A DNA stretch of 33,857 nucleotides from CAYFMP01 sp964344215. GTDB lineage: Bacteria > Pseudomonadota > Alphaproteobacteria > Rhodospirillales > Casp-alpha2. Below, in pieces: positions 7,471 to 15,187 of the stretch. Positions within the stretch are counted from its first letter, which is position 1. Every line of letters begins with the position of its first letter. A program made the position numbers and the translations under genes. The notes beneath the pieces are model-generated. The model made no database searches. It was given only the letters and a program-made list of their open reading frames with translations, and had not been told where the DNA came from. Location of the stretch: NCBI GenBank assembly GCA_964344215.1, contig CAYFMP010000039.1, positions 1-33,857 of the forward strand, read 5' to 3'.

Positions 7471-8328
7471 TCAGGGCTTGGGCGCAAACGCCAATCGCTT
7501 GACGGCGGCGAACAGCTCGCTCGTCGGTTCGGCCAACTGCTCGACGGCGGCCAGGTGGTGGCAGCCGGGCAGGATGATCCGCGTCAGTTCGGAAACCCTG
7601 TCGCCCCAGGCTTCGGCCATGCGCTGGGCCTGGTCGTGGAAACCGGCGTTCTCGTCCGCGCCGACGGCCAGCACCAAGGGCGCCGCCGCCGGTTCCATGT
7701 AGACGGGGCTGTTGCGGCGGGCCTTGTCGGCGTCGAGCGCCAGCTTGTCGTTCATCGAGGTGTCGATCAGCGGCGACAGCTCGAAGACGCCGCTGATGGA
7801 AACGGCGCCGGCCACCATATCGGTCGGCAGGTCCTCGTGCAGATCCGGCCAGTCGGCGGCCAGCGCCATCGCCGCCATGTGGCCGCCGGCCGAATGCCCG
7901 GCCACCAGTATCCGCTTCGGGTCGATGCCGAAGGCTTCCGCGTTGAGCCACAGGAAGGCGGCGGCGCGGCGGGTCTGGTCGACGATCTCGTCGATCTCCA
8001 CATCCGGACACAGGTCGTAGCCGGCGACGGCGAGGGCGATGCCGGCCTCGATGAGCGGCGGCGCAAGGAAGCTGAAGAACGACTTGTCCAGCGCCTGCCA
8101 GTAACCGCCGTGCAGAAACACGAGAAGCGGCGCGCCGTCGGCCAGGTGCGGAGCCGGGAACAAATCGATGGCCTGCCTCGGCGTGTGCCCGTATTCGATG
8201 TCGAGTTGGCATTTCGTGGATTTCCGGACGGCGGCGCTCCTGGCCTGCCAGTCCTCGAAGATCCGCGGGTGATCGGGGATGGCGGCCCGTGCGTTGTAGC
8301 GGCTTTCGGTATCTGGATTTACCGTCAA
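7471..8328 (-). CDS. Alpha/beta hydrolase (kynurenine-formamidase/esterase-like)
   Basis: Cytosolic serine hydrolase of 285 residues. The oxyanion-hole motif HGGYWQ and the nucleophile elbow GHSAGGH are those of the arylformamidase/BD-FAE group. Asp in VGADENAGF and His in GCHHLAAVE complete the catalytic triad. The frame is open far upstream through the overlapping livF gene, but the sensible start is TTG at 8328: it comes two bases after the livF stop (TGA-TC-TTG), has GGAG seven bases upstream, and gives the normal family length. This tight spacing implies translation with the liv operon, so the enzyme probably acts on a compound imported by that transporter or a product of it. Kynurenine formamidase activity itself is not proven. 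Confidence 0.87.
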   Translation of the reverse strand: MTVNPDTESRYNARAAIPDHPRIFEDWQARSAAVRKSTKCQLDIEYGHTPRQAIDLFPAPHLADGAPLLVFLHGGYWQALDKSFFSFLAPPLIEAGIALAVAGYDLCPDVEIDEIVDQTRRAAAFLWLNAEAFGIDPKRILVAGHSAGGHMAAMALAADWPDLHEDLPTDMVAGAVSISGVFELSPLIDTSMNDKLALDADKARRNSPVYMEPAAAPLVLAVGADENAGFHDQAQRMAEAWGDRVSELTRIILPGCHHLAAVEQLAEPTSELFAAVKRLAFAPKP

Positions 8329-8330
8329 GA

Positions 8331-9035
8331 TCAGACTCCAAGCAGGCGGTGCTGCATGGCTTCGTCGGCCAAAAGCTCGGCCGACGTTCCGGTCCAGGCG
8401 ATGCGGCCCTTCTCCATGACGTAATGGCGATCGGCGATGCGGGCCATCACTTCGGGGTGCTTGTCGATGACCAGGATGGCTTGGCCGGCCGCCTTCAGGT
8501 TGTGCTCGAGGCAGGCCCAGATCTCGTCGCGGATCATCGGCGCCAGTCCTTCCGTCGCCTCGTCGAGGATCATCAGCTTCGGGTTGGTCATCAGGGCGCG
8601 GCCGATGGCCAGCATCTGCTGTTCGCCGCCGGAAAGGGTGCGGCCGTAGCTGTCGAAGCGCGCGCCCAAGCGCGGGAACAGCTCGACGACGCGCCCCAGC
8701 GACCACGGCTCGGCGGCGCCCATGCGGTCGGCGGCGGTGGCGATCAGGTTCTCACGCACCGTCAGGTTGGGGAACACCTGGCGGCCCTCCGGCACCAGGC
8801 CGATGCCGAGCTGGGCGATCCTGTGCGACGAGCGGTCGTGGATTTCGGCGCCCTCGAAGGTGATGGTGCCGGCGCCGGGCGGTGTCAGCCCCATGATCGA
8901 ACGCACCGTGGTCGTCTTGCCCATGCCGTTGCGGCCCATCAGGGTGACGACCTCGCCGGGCTCCACGTGGAGGTCGAGGCCGAACAAAACCTGGCTGGCC
9001 CCGTAGAAGGTCTCGACGCGTCTGAGTTCCAGCAT
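8331..9035 (-). CDS. livF: Branched-chain amino acid-type ABC transporter ATP-binding protein LivF
   Basis: Cytoplasmic ATPase subunit of 234 residues of an ABC importer of the HAAT class. Walker A is GRNGMGKTT (about residues 35-43), the signature is LSGGEQQMLAIGRAL, and Walker B is LMILDEATEGL. The N-terminal LRRVETFYGASQVLFGLDL is typical of LivF rather than LivG, as is the overall length. Its ATG shares one base with the livG stop (TGATG) and the hydrolase start follows its stop by two bases, so the genes are translationally coupled. The gene names livF/G/H/M refer to the family; the actual ligand may not be leucine, isoleucine or valine. Confidence 0.95.
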   Translation of the reverse strand: MLELRRVETFYGASQVLFGLDLHVEPGEVVTLMGRNGMGKTTTVRSIMGLTPPGAGTITFEGAEIHDRSSHRIAQLGIGLVPEGRQVFPNLTVRENLIATAADRMGAAEPWSLGRVVELFPRLGARFDSYGRTLSGGEQQMLAIGRALMTNPKLMILDEATEGLAPMIRDEIWACLEHNLKAAGQAILVIDKHPEVMARIADRHYVMEKGRIAWTGTSAELLADEAMQHRLLGV

Positions 9036-9784
9036 CAGGCGACCTCGCCGAGATAGGCGGCGCGGACTTGCGCGTCGGCCCGGATCGCCCCGGGCGCGCC
9101 GGTGGCGATGGCGCGGCCCTTGACCAGGACGGTAATGCGGTCGGCCAGTTGGAAGACGGCGTCCATGTCGTGTTCGACCAGCAGGATCGTCACCCTGCCT
9201 CTGAGCGCCCGCAGGGTGCCGACCATGCGCCCGGTTTCCTCGGCGCCGAGGCCGGCCATCGGTTCGTCGAGCAGCAGCATGACCGGTTCGGTGGCCAGCG
9301 CCATGGCCAGCTCCAACTGTCGCTGCTCGCCGTGCGACAGCGCCGCGGCCGCGACGCCGGCGCGCTCGCCCAAGCCGACCAGGGCAAGGACGCGGCGGGC
9401 CGGTTCGACCAGGTCGGGATCGCCGGCCGCCGGTTTCCAGAATTGGAAACTGTGCGGCGCGCCGGCCTGAATGGCGAGAGCGACGTTGGCCTCGGCGGCG
9501 AAAGCCGGGAAGATGCTGGTGATCTGGTAGGACCGTGCCAGGCCGAGTCGGGCGCGGGCGTGGACGGCCAAGCCGGTGATGTCGGCGCCTTGGAAGCGGA
9601 CGCGTCCTTCGTCGGGCTTGAGTTCGCCCGAAAGTTGGGCGATGGCGGTGGTCTTGCCGGCGCCGTTGGGGCCGATCAGGGCGTGGATCTCGCCGGCCGC
9701 GACGTCGAGCGACAGGTTGTCGCTGGCCCGCAAGGCCCCGAACGCTTTGACCAGCAGATCGGCTTGCAGAAGCGGCTCAGCCAT
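9035..9784 (-). CDS. livG: Branched-chain amino acid-type ABC transporter ATP-binding protein LivG
   Basis: Second ATPase subunit, 249 residues. Walker A GPNGAGKTT lies near residues 37-45, then the Q-loop region, the signature LSHGEQRQLELAMAL (His replaces the usual Gly in LSGG, which is common in LivG), Walker B MLLLDEPMAGL, and the switch His in LLVEHDMD. The C-terminal IRADAQVRAAYLGE is the typical LivG tail. The start ATG overlaps the livM stop by eight bases (ATGGCTGA). It pairs with LivF to power the LivH/LivM channel. Confidence 0.95.
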   Translation of the reverse strand: MAEPLLQADLLVKAFGALRASDNLSLDVAAGEIHALIGPNGAGKTTAIAQLSGELKPDEGRVRFQGADITGLAVHARARLGLARSYQITSIFPAFAAEANVALAIQAGAPHSFQFWKPAAGDPDLVEPARRVLALVGLGERAGVAAAALSHGEQRQLELAMALATEPVMLLLDEPMAGLGAEETGRMVGTLRALRGRVTILLVEHDMDAVFQLADRITVLVKGRAIATGAPGAIRADAQVRAAYLGEVA

Positions 9785-10775
9785 CGACCGCCTCCGTCCC
9801 GGCCAGCCACCCGTAGAGCCCGCGCCTGGCGAACAGCACGGCCAGCACCAGGACCGGACCGAGGATGATCATCCAGTGCTCGGTGTAGGCCGACAGCACT
9901 TCCTCCATCAAGAGCAGCGCGAAGGCCCCGAACACGGGGCCGAACAGCGTCCCCATGCCGCCCAGGATGACCATGATCATGATCTCGCCCGAGCGCGTCC
10001 AGTGCATCAGGCCGGGGCTGACGAACTCGCTCTGGTTGGCGGCCAGGGCGCCGGCCAGGCCGGCGCCGGCGCCGGCGATGACGAAGCAGACCAGCTTGTA
10101 GCGCGTCGTCGGGAAGCCCAAGGCCCGGAGCCGCGTCTCGTTCTGCTTGCCGGCCCGGATGACCTGGCCGAAACGCGAATCGACCAGGCGCCGGCACAGG
10201 TACAGAAAGCCCAGCAGGGCTGCCAGGCAGACGTAGTAGAAAACGCCGTCGTTGGCGAGGTCGAGGCCGGCCAAGTCGTTGCGCCGCCACATGTTGATGC
10301 CGTCCTCGCCGCCGTAGGCCTGCAGCGAGACGAAGAAGAAGAACAGCATCTGGGCGAAGGCCAGCGTGATCATGATGAAGTAGACGCCGCGCGTCCTCAG
10401 GCTCAAGGCGCCGATGACGAGCGCCGCCAGGGCCGAGACGACGACCGCCGCCGGCCAGGCGATCCAGGCTTCGTAGGTGCCGGCCCAGGCGCCGGGCAGG
10501 AACGGGATGGCGAGATCCTCGGAAGCGTGGAAGGCGAGGATGCCGACCACGTAACCGCCGACGCCGAGAAAGGCGCCGTGGCCGAGGCTGGCCATGCCGC
10601 CGTAACCGAGGATCAGGTCGAGGCTGACGGCGGCCAGCGCGTAGATCAGGATGCGGCTGGCCAGGCTGATGAAGAACGCCTCGCCGGCGGCGTCGGCCAG
10701 CACCGGCAGCGCCACCAGCAGCACCAGGCCGACGCCGAGGACCAGCCGCTTGCGGGTCGTCCCTAAGCTAGCCAT
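9777..10775 (-). CDS. livM: Branched-chain amino acid-type ABC transporter permease LivM
   Basis: Inner-membrane permease of 332 residues with eight or more hydrophobic segments. The LivM hallmark GYGGMASLGHGAFLGVGGY lies around residues 57-75, and the later EAA-like region includes GLAGALAANQSEFVSP and ILGGMGTLFGPVFGAFAL. The N-terminal RKRLVLGVGLVLLVALPVL is a short basic start and first helix. The ATG at 10775 overlaps the livH stop by eight bases (ATGGCTAG), and its own stop overlaps the livG start. It forms the transmembrane channel with LivH. Confidence 0.94.
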   Translation of the reverse strand: MASLGTTRKRLVLGVGLVLLVALPVLADAAGEAFFISLASRILIYALAAVSLDLILGYGGMASLGHGAFLGVGGYVVGILAFHASEDLAIPFLPGAWAGTYEAWIAWPAAVVVSALAALVIGALSLRTRGVYFIMITLAFAQMLFFFFVSLQAYGGEDGINMWRRNDLAGLDLANDGVFYYVCLAALLGFLYLCRRLVDSRFGQVIRAGKQNETRLRALGFPTTRYKLVCFVIAGAGAGLAGALAANQSEFVSPGLMHWTRSGEIMIMVILGGMGTLFGPVFGAFALLLMEEVLSAYTEHWMIILGPVLVLAVLFARRGLYGWLAGTEAVDG

Positions 10776-11688
10776 AGGCCTGGAACAGGCCGCGCGGGCG
10801 GACGATCAGGACGCCGGCCATCAGAATATAGATCGTCATCGACGACAACGAGGCGCCGACGCCGTCGGCCACCGAAGGATCGAAGAAGGTTCGGAAGACC
10901 AGCGGCAGGAAGGCGCGGCCGTAGGTATCGACCAGGCCGACCAGCAGGGCGCCGATCAGGGCGCCGCGGATCGAGCCGATGCCGCCGACGATGATGACGA
11001 CGAAGGTGAGGATCAGGATGTTCTCGCCCATGCCGACCTCGACCGCCAGGATCGGTCCGGCCATGGCGCCGGCCAGCCCGGCCAGCAGGGCGCCGAGGCC
11101 GAAGACGATGGTGTAGAGGCGGTCGATGTCGACGCCCAAGGCCGAAACCATCTCGCGGTTCGAGGCGCCGGCCCGGATCAGCATGCCGGTGCGGGTCTGC
11201 ACGATCAACACCCGCAAGCCCGCCGCCACCGCCACGCCGACGCCGATGATGGCGAGCCGGTAGACCGGGTAGGGGGCGCCGGGGATGATCTCGACGGCGC
11301 CCGAAAGCGCTTCCGGAACGTTGATGAAGAAGGCCTGCGGTCCCCAGAGGATGCGAATCAGCTCGTTGAAGAACAGAATCAGCCCGAACGTGGCCAGCAC
11401 CTGGTCCAGGTGGTCGCGCTTGTAGAGCAGGCGCAGGGCCAGGATCTCGACGGCCATGCCGACCAGCGCGGCGACCGGCAGGGCGACGCCGACGCCGATC
11501 AGGAAGCTTCCCGTCCACCGGGTCACCGCCACCGCCACGTAGGCGCCGATCATGTAGAACGAGCCGTGCGCCAGGTTGATGGTGTTCATGATGCCGAAGA
11601 CCAGGGTCAGGCCCGACGCCATCAGGAACAGCATGACGCCGAGCTGGATGCCGTTCAGGGTCTGCTCGAGAAACAGCAAAATCGTCAT
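10768..11688 (-). CDS. livH: Branched-chain amino acid-type ABC transporter permease LivH
   Basis: Inner-membrane permease of 306 residues. LivH features are LNGIQLGVMLFLMASGLTL at the N-terminus, NTINLAHGSFYMIGAYVA (residues about 36-53), and the EAA-like segment LGALLAGLAGAMAGPI, with the C-terminal RPRGLFQAYG tail. Eight hydrophobic segments can be counted. The ATG at 11688 follows the binding-protein stop by 86 bases; this spacer contains a terminator-like hairpin and a repeat fragment, so livH is probably expressed by partial read-through from the binding-protein promoter. Confidence 0.94.
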   Translation of the reverse strand: MTILLFLEQTLNGIQLGVMLFLMASGLTLVFGIMNTINLAHGSFYMIGAYVAVAVTRWTGSFLIGVGVALPVAALVGMAVEILALRLLYKRDHLDQVLATFGLILFFNELIRILWGPQAFFINVPEALSGAVEIIPGAPYPVYRLAIIGVGVAVAAGLRVLIVQTRTGMLIRAGASNREMVSALGVDIDRLYTIVFGLGALLAGLAGAMAGPILAVEVGMGENILILTFVVIIVGGIGSIRGALIGALLVGLVDTYGRAFLPLVFRTFFDPSVADGVGASLSSMTIYILMAGVLIVRPRGLFQAYG

Positions 11689-11698
11689 GCTGGCCGCC

Positions 11699-11720
11699 TA
11701 CAGCGGTTCACGTCGATTAT
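11699..11720 (+). repeat. Partial copy of the dispersed TAGAGCGG repeat end
   Basis: TACAGCGGTTCACGTCGATT matches the left end of the 5662-5925 element with two substitutions over its first 19 bases, and again starts with TA. Looser similarity (ATGAAAACGGCGGGACGC versus ATGGAATCGCTGAGACGC) continues into the terminator hairpin that follows. Confidence 0.5.
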
Positions 11721-11721
11721 G

Positions 11722-11757
11722 AAAACGGCGGGACGCCCGTTCGCGAGCATCCCGCCG
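11722..11757 (-). terminator. Terminator-like hairpin between the binding-protein gene and livH
   Basis: On the - strand, CGGCGGGATGC pairs with GCGTCCCGCCG (11 base pairs, one G-U) around a 10-base loop, and is followed by GTTTTC. It starts about 18 bases after the binding-protein stop. A hairpin here would attenuate downstream transcription and protect the 3' end, which would give more binding protein than membrane subunits, as in many importer operons. Confidence 0.7.
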
Positions 11758-11774
11758 CCATTCATCGGTTCAGC

Positions 11775-12938
11775 CTACATCTTGCACTTCGGCCCATAGG
11801 CGTCGGCGTGGTTCGAGAACACCTTGCCGACGATCTTGTTGGTGACGTTGTCGCCGTCCTTGTGGACGACGCGGACGTAGATGTCCTGCACCGGGTGGTG
11901 ATTGGAGCCGAACTTGAAGGAACCCCGCACCGAGGCGAACTTGGCCGCCTTCAGGGCGCTCCGGAAAGCGTCCTTTTTCGACACGTCGCCATTCACGCTG
12001 GCGACGGCGCTGTCGATCAGCATCGCCGCGTCGTAGCCCTGGCTGGCGTAGAGCGACGGATAACGGCCGTAAGCCTTGCGGAAACCCTCGACGAATGCCT
12101 GGTTGGCCGGATTATCGATGTCCTTGTTCCACTGCGAGGTGTTGTAGACGCCGATCGCCGAGTCGCCGACCGCCTTGAGAATGCCCTCGTCGAACGAGAA
12201 GGCCGGGCCGAACAGCGGCGTCGTCTTCATCAGCCCGGCCTGCACGTACTGCTTGACGAAGTTGATGCCCATGCCGCCCGGCAGGAAGAAGAAGACGGCC
12301 TCGGGCTTGGCGGCCCGCAGGTTGGCCAGTTCGGCGGCGTAATCGACCTGTCCCAGCTTGGTGTAGACCTCGCCGGCGATCTTGCCCTTGTAGAAGCGCT
12401 TGAAGCCGGCCAGCGAGTCCTTTCCGGCCGGATAGTTCGGGGCCAGGATGTAGGCGTTCCCGTAGCCCTTGTCCTGGACGTACTGGCCGGCTGCCTCGTG
12501 CAGGTTGTCGTTCTGCCAGGCGACGTTGAAATAGTTCTTGTCGCAGCCTTCGCCGGCCAGCTTCGACGGCCCGGCGTTGGGGCTGATGTAGAACTTGCCG
12601 GCCCGGGTCACGGTCGGAACGACGGCCAAGGCCAGGTTCGACCAGATGATGCCGGTGACAATGTCGACGTCGTCCTTTTTCAGCATGCGATCGGCGATCT
12701 GTTTGGCGTTGCCGACCTTGCGGGCGTCGTCGACGACGATCAGTTCGGTTGCAGCACCACCCAGCTTGCCGCCCTTCATCTTGAGCGCCAGTTGGAAACC
12801 GTCGCGGACGTCCTTGCCGAGCGAACTGCCGCCGCCCGATAGCGTGGTGATCATGCCGATCTTGACCGACCCGTCGGCCAACGCCGGCCCGGCCAGCAGC
12901 GCTCCTGCCGCCAACGCGGCCACAAATCTCTTTCTCAT
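11775..12938 (-). CDS. Periplasmic substrate-binding protein of the liv-type ABC transporter
   Basis: Secreted ligand-binding subunit of 387 residues, Peripla_BP_6 type. The signal peptide is clear: MRKRF, a hydrophobic core VAALAAGALLAG, and a PALA-D cleavage site around residue 21. The mature start VKIGMITTLSGGGSSLGKDV is the usual first strand and glycine-rich ligand loop, and IVDDAR-like VVDDARKVGNAKQIADRM follows. The C-terminal FKFGSNHHPVQDIYVRVV is also family-typical. The ATG at 12938 has GGGAGA eight bases upstream; the frame stays open further upstream but without homology. The protein more resembles the binding proteins tied to aromatic or amide import than LivK/LivJ, but the ligand cannot be read from sequence. 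Confidence 0.92.
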   Translation of the reverse strand: MRKRFVAALAAGALLAGPALADGSVKIGMITTLSGGGSSLGKDVRDGFQLALKMKGGKLGGAATELIVVDDARKVGNAKQIADRMLKKDDVDIVTGIIWSNLALAVVPTVTRAGKFYISPNAGPSKLAGEGCDKNYFNVAWQNDNLHEAAGQYVQDKGYGNAYILAPNYPAGKDSLAGFKRFYKGKIAGEVYTKLGQVDYAAELANLRAAKPEAVFFFLPGGMGINFVKQYVQAGLMKTTPLFGPAFSFDEGILKAVGDSAIGVYNTSQWNKDIDNPANQAFVEGFRKAYGRYPSLYASQGYDAAMLIDSAVASVNGDVSKKDAFRSALKAAKFASVRGSFKFGSNHHPVQDIYVRVVHKDGDNVTNKIVGKVFSNHADAYGPKCKM

Positions 12939-12963
12939 CGGTTGATTCTCCCTGGTGTGCAAA

Positions 12964-13013
12964 CTGACTTTTTGCCCAGGCACTGTTATACAGAGCAATT
13001 GCACGCTGTGCCA
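12964..13013. promoter_or_regulatory. Divergent promoter region of leuC (+) and the binding-protein operon (-)
   Basis: Rightward: CTGACT (12964-12969), 17 bases, TATACA (12987-12992), leaving a leader of about 60 bases before leuC. Leftward: CTGGCA (13009-13014 read on the - strand), 18 bases, TATAAC (12985-12990). The two -10 boxes overlap, so the promoters would compete. The near-palindrome GAGCAATTGCAC at 12993-13004 lies between them and could be an operator. Confidence 0.4.
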
Positions 13014-13059
13014 GCCGCCGCCGATTCTGGGGCGACGCCTTTGCGACCGGGAGTCCGCC

Positions 13060-14460
13060 TTGTTCCAGCCCCGAACCCTGTTCGACAAACTGTGGGAGGC
13101 CCACGTCGTCGCCGGGTTTGGCGGCGCTACCGCGCTCCTCCATGTCGATCGGCTGTTGCTGCACGATCTGAGCGGCACCCGGGCCCTGAAGACGGCCGAC
13201 GACAAAGGGTATGCGGTTCGCAATCCCGAGCTCGTCGTCGCCTGTCCCGATCACACCGTATCCACCGAGCCCGGTAGCGTCGCGGGCGGCGAGCGCTTCG
13301 AGGCCTGCGTTGCGCCGCTCGAGAGACTGAGCCGGGCCAACGGGATCCGTTACTTCGGCGCCGACGATCCCGGTTTCGGCATCCTCCACGTGATCGGGCC
13401 GGAAACCGGAATCACGCTGCCCGGGACAACCGTCGTCTGCGGCGACAGCCACACCTGTACCCACGGCGCCCTGGCGACCCTGGCCTGGGGCGCCGGGGCG
13501 AGCGAGATCGTTCACGTGTTGGCGACTCAGACCATTCGCCAGAATCGTCCCAAACGCATGCGCGTCGATTTCGGCGGCGCGTTGCAGGACGGCGTCGGGC
13601 CTAAGGACCTGATCCTTCACCTGATCGGCCGGGAAGGGGCGGCGGCCGGCAATGGCTATGCCGTCGAGTACGCCGGCTCGGCGATCGGCGCCATGTCGAT
13701 GGAGGGGCGAATGACGGTGTGCAACCTGTCGATCGAAATGGGCGCCAAGATCGGCCTTATCGCCGCCGACGAGACGACACTCGACTACGTCGAGGGTCGC
13801 CAGTTCGCACCCAGGGACGACGACTGGGACGCGGCCGTCGAGCATTGGCAGGGGCTGACGTCCGACGAGGGCGCCCGCTTCGAGCGCGAGATTCACGTCG
13901 ATGCTTCCGGCATCGCCCCACAGGTAACCTGGGGGACCAGCCCCGAGCACGTCGTCGGCATCGACGAGGCGGTTCCCGATCCCGGATCGGCCGACGACGC
14001 CGACAGGCGCCATGCTCTTCAAGCGGCGCTCGCCTACAGCGGCGTCGAGCCGGGCCGCCCGATGGAGGGGCTGGCCGTCGATCGGGTGTTCATCGGGTCG
14101 TGCACCAACAGCCGTCTGTCCGATCTGCGCGAGGCCGCCGCCGTCGTTCGAGACCGCAAGGTCGCCGCCGGCGTCGAGGCCTGGGTGGTGCCCGGTTCGC
14201 GCGCCGTCAAACGGGCGGCCGAGGCCGAAGGCCTGGATCGGGTCTTCACGGATGCCGGTTTCCATTGGCGCGAGCCGGGGTGCTCGCTGTGTGTCGGCGC
14301 CAACGGCGAACAAGTGGCGCCGGGGCAACGCTGCATCTCGACCTCGAACCGCAACTTCGTCGGCCGTCAGGGCAAGGACAGCCGCACCCACCTGGCCGGC
14401 CCGGCGATGGCGGCGGCCGCCGCCGTCAAGGGACATATCACAGACGTCAGGAGAATGTGA
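13060..14460 (+). CDS. leuC: 3-isopropylmalate dehydratase-type large subunit (LeuC family)
   Basis: Large subunit of an aconitase-superfamily hydro-lyase, 466 residues. The [4Fe-4S] ligands are visible: Cys in CGDSHTCTHG region precedes, then Cys of FIGSCTNSRLSDLREAA, and the C-x2-C of GCSLCVG, matching the LeuC spacing. The C-terminus STSNRNFVGRQG and THLAGPAMAAAAAVKGHI is canonical. The start is TTG at 13060, six bases after GGGAG, giving the standard length beginning LFQPRTLFDKLWEAHVV; an upstream ATG would add 35 unrelated residues. Some motifs differ from the leucine-pathway enzyme, such as DHTVSTEPG for DHNVPT and SLCVGANGE for SMCLAMN. No leuA or leuB is near, and the gene diverges from an ABC importer, so it may be a paralogue acting on another 2-hydroxyacid. 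Confidence 0.88.
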   Translation: MFQPRTLFDKLWEAHVVAGFGGATALLHVDRLLLHDLSGTRALKTADDKGYAVRNPELVVACPDHTVSTEPGSVAGGERFEACVAPLERLSRANGIRYFGADDPGFGILHVIGPETGITLPGTTVVCGDSHTCTHGALATLAWGAGASEIVHVLATQTIRQNRPKRMRVDFGGALQDGVGPKDLILHLIGREGAAAGNGYAVEYAGSAIGAMSMEGRMTVCNLSIEMGAKIGLIAADETTLDYVEGRQFAPRDDDWDAAVEHWQGLTSDEGARFEREIHVDASGIAPQVTWGTSPEHVVGIDEAVPDPGSADDADRRHALQAALAYSGVEPGRPMEGLAVDRVFIGSCTNSRLSDLREAAAVVRDRKVAAGVEAWVVPGSRAVKRAAEAEGLDRVFTDAGFHWREPGCSLCVGANGEQVAPGQRCISTSNRNFVGRQGKDSRTHLAGPAMAAAAAVKGHITDVRRM

Positions 14461-14463
14461 GGC

Positions 14464-15090
14464 ATGGAGAAGTTCACCCGCCTGACCGGCGTCGCCGCGC
14501 CGCTGCTCACGCCCAACGTCGATACGGACACCATCATCCCGATGGCCCGCATGGTACTGGCCGGCCCGGCCGACATGCACGCCTTTGCCTTCGAGCCGCT
14601 GCGCTTCAACGCCGACGGTTCGGAAAACCCCGGGTTCGTCCTTAACCGGGAGCCATTCAGAGACGCTCCGATCCTTCTGGCCGGCCCCAATTTCGGCTGC
14701 GGCAGCTCGCGCGAAGGGGCGGTGTGGGCGCTTGGCGGGCTCGGCATCCGCTGTATCATGGCGTCTTCGTTCGGCGGCATCTTCCACGCCAACTGCTTCC
14801 AATCGGGAGTGCTGCCCATCGTCCTGCCCGACGCCGTGATCCGGCGGTTCGCCGAGCTTTCGGAATCCGGCACCTACCCGGACAACGCTCTACCCGAATT
14901 CACCGTCGATCTGGAAACCCGCGTGGTCGTACCGCCCGACGGCGAGCCGGTCGCCTTCGACATCGATCCGGCCCGGCGCACGGCGTTGCTGGAAGGCCTC
15001 GACGACATCGGCATGACCCTGAAACTCGAGGCCGACATCGCCGCCTTCCAGGACCGGGACCGGCAGGCGCGGCCGTGGGTGTATTTTTAG
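14464..15090 (+). CDS. leuD: 3-isopropylmalate dehydratase-type small subunit (LeuD family)
   Basis: Small swivel-domain subunit, 208 residues, which completes the LeuC active site. MEKFTRLTGVAAPLLTPNVD and TDTIIP open the protein, and FGCGSSREGAVWALGGLGIR is the substrate-binding loop. Two usually conserved features differ: the IIPK lysine is Met (IIPMARMVL), and the SSREHA histidine is Gly (SSREGA). These positions lie in the substrate-specificity region in the family, which supports a non-leucine substrate or a divergent paralogue. The ATG follows the leuC stop by three bases and has AGGAGA nine bases upstream. It forms an operon with leuC. Confidence 0.88.
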   Translation: MEKFTRLTGVAAPLLTPNVDTDTIIPMARMVLAGPADMHAFAFEPLRFNADGSENPGFVLNREPFRDAPILLAGPNFGCGSSREGAVWALGGLGIRCIMASSFGGIFHANCFQSGVLPIVLPDAVIRRFAELSESGTYPDNALPEFTVDLETRVVVPPDGEPVAFDIDPARRTALLEGLDDIGMTLKLEADIAAFQDRDRQARPWVYF

Positions 15091-15115
15091 GCGATGGCGT
15101 GAACTCTTTTTGTTC

Positions 15116-15144
15116 TTGACAAATAGTGATCTTAATCCTATATA
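15116..15144 (+). promoter_or_regulatory. Near-consensus sigma-70 promoter for the TerS-like gene
   Basis: TTGACA (perfect -35, 15116-15121), a 17-base spacer, and TATATA (15139-15144), in an AT-rich stretch that contrasts with the surroundings. It would give a leader of about 38 bases before the GTG start at 15188, with AAGGGAG just upstream of that start. Confidence 0.7.
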
Positions 15145-15187
15145 GAATCTTTGACGTGAAATAATACACAAATCGAAAGGGAGCGAC

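Noticed and set aside
12990..13013. A sigma-54 type -24/-12 site read on the - strand as TGGCAC...TTGC
   Set aside because: The spacing between the GG and GC elements is about four bases too long.
12112..14802. An 896-codon open frame on the - strand opposite leuCD
   Set aside because: It is a shadow of leuCD and the binding-protein gene, low in plausible domain content and rich in Arg/Gly/Ala/Asp, as expected for antisense frames in GC-rich DNA.
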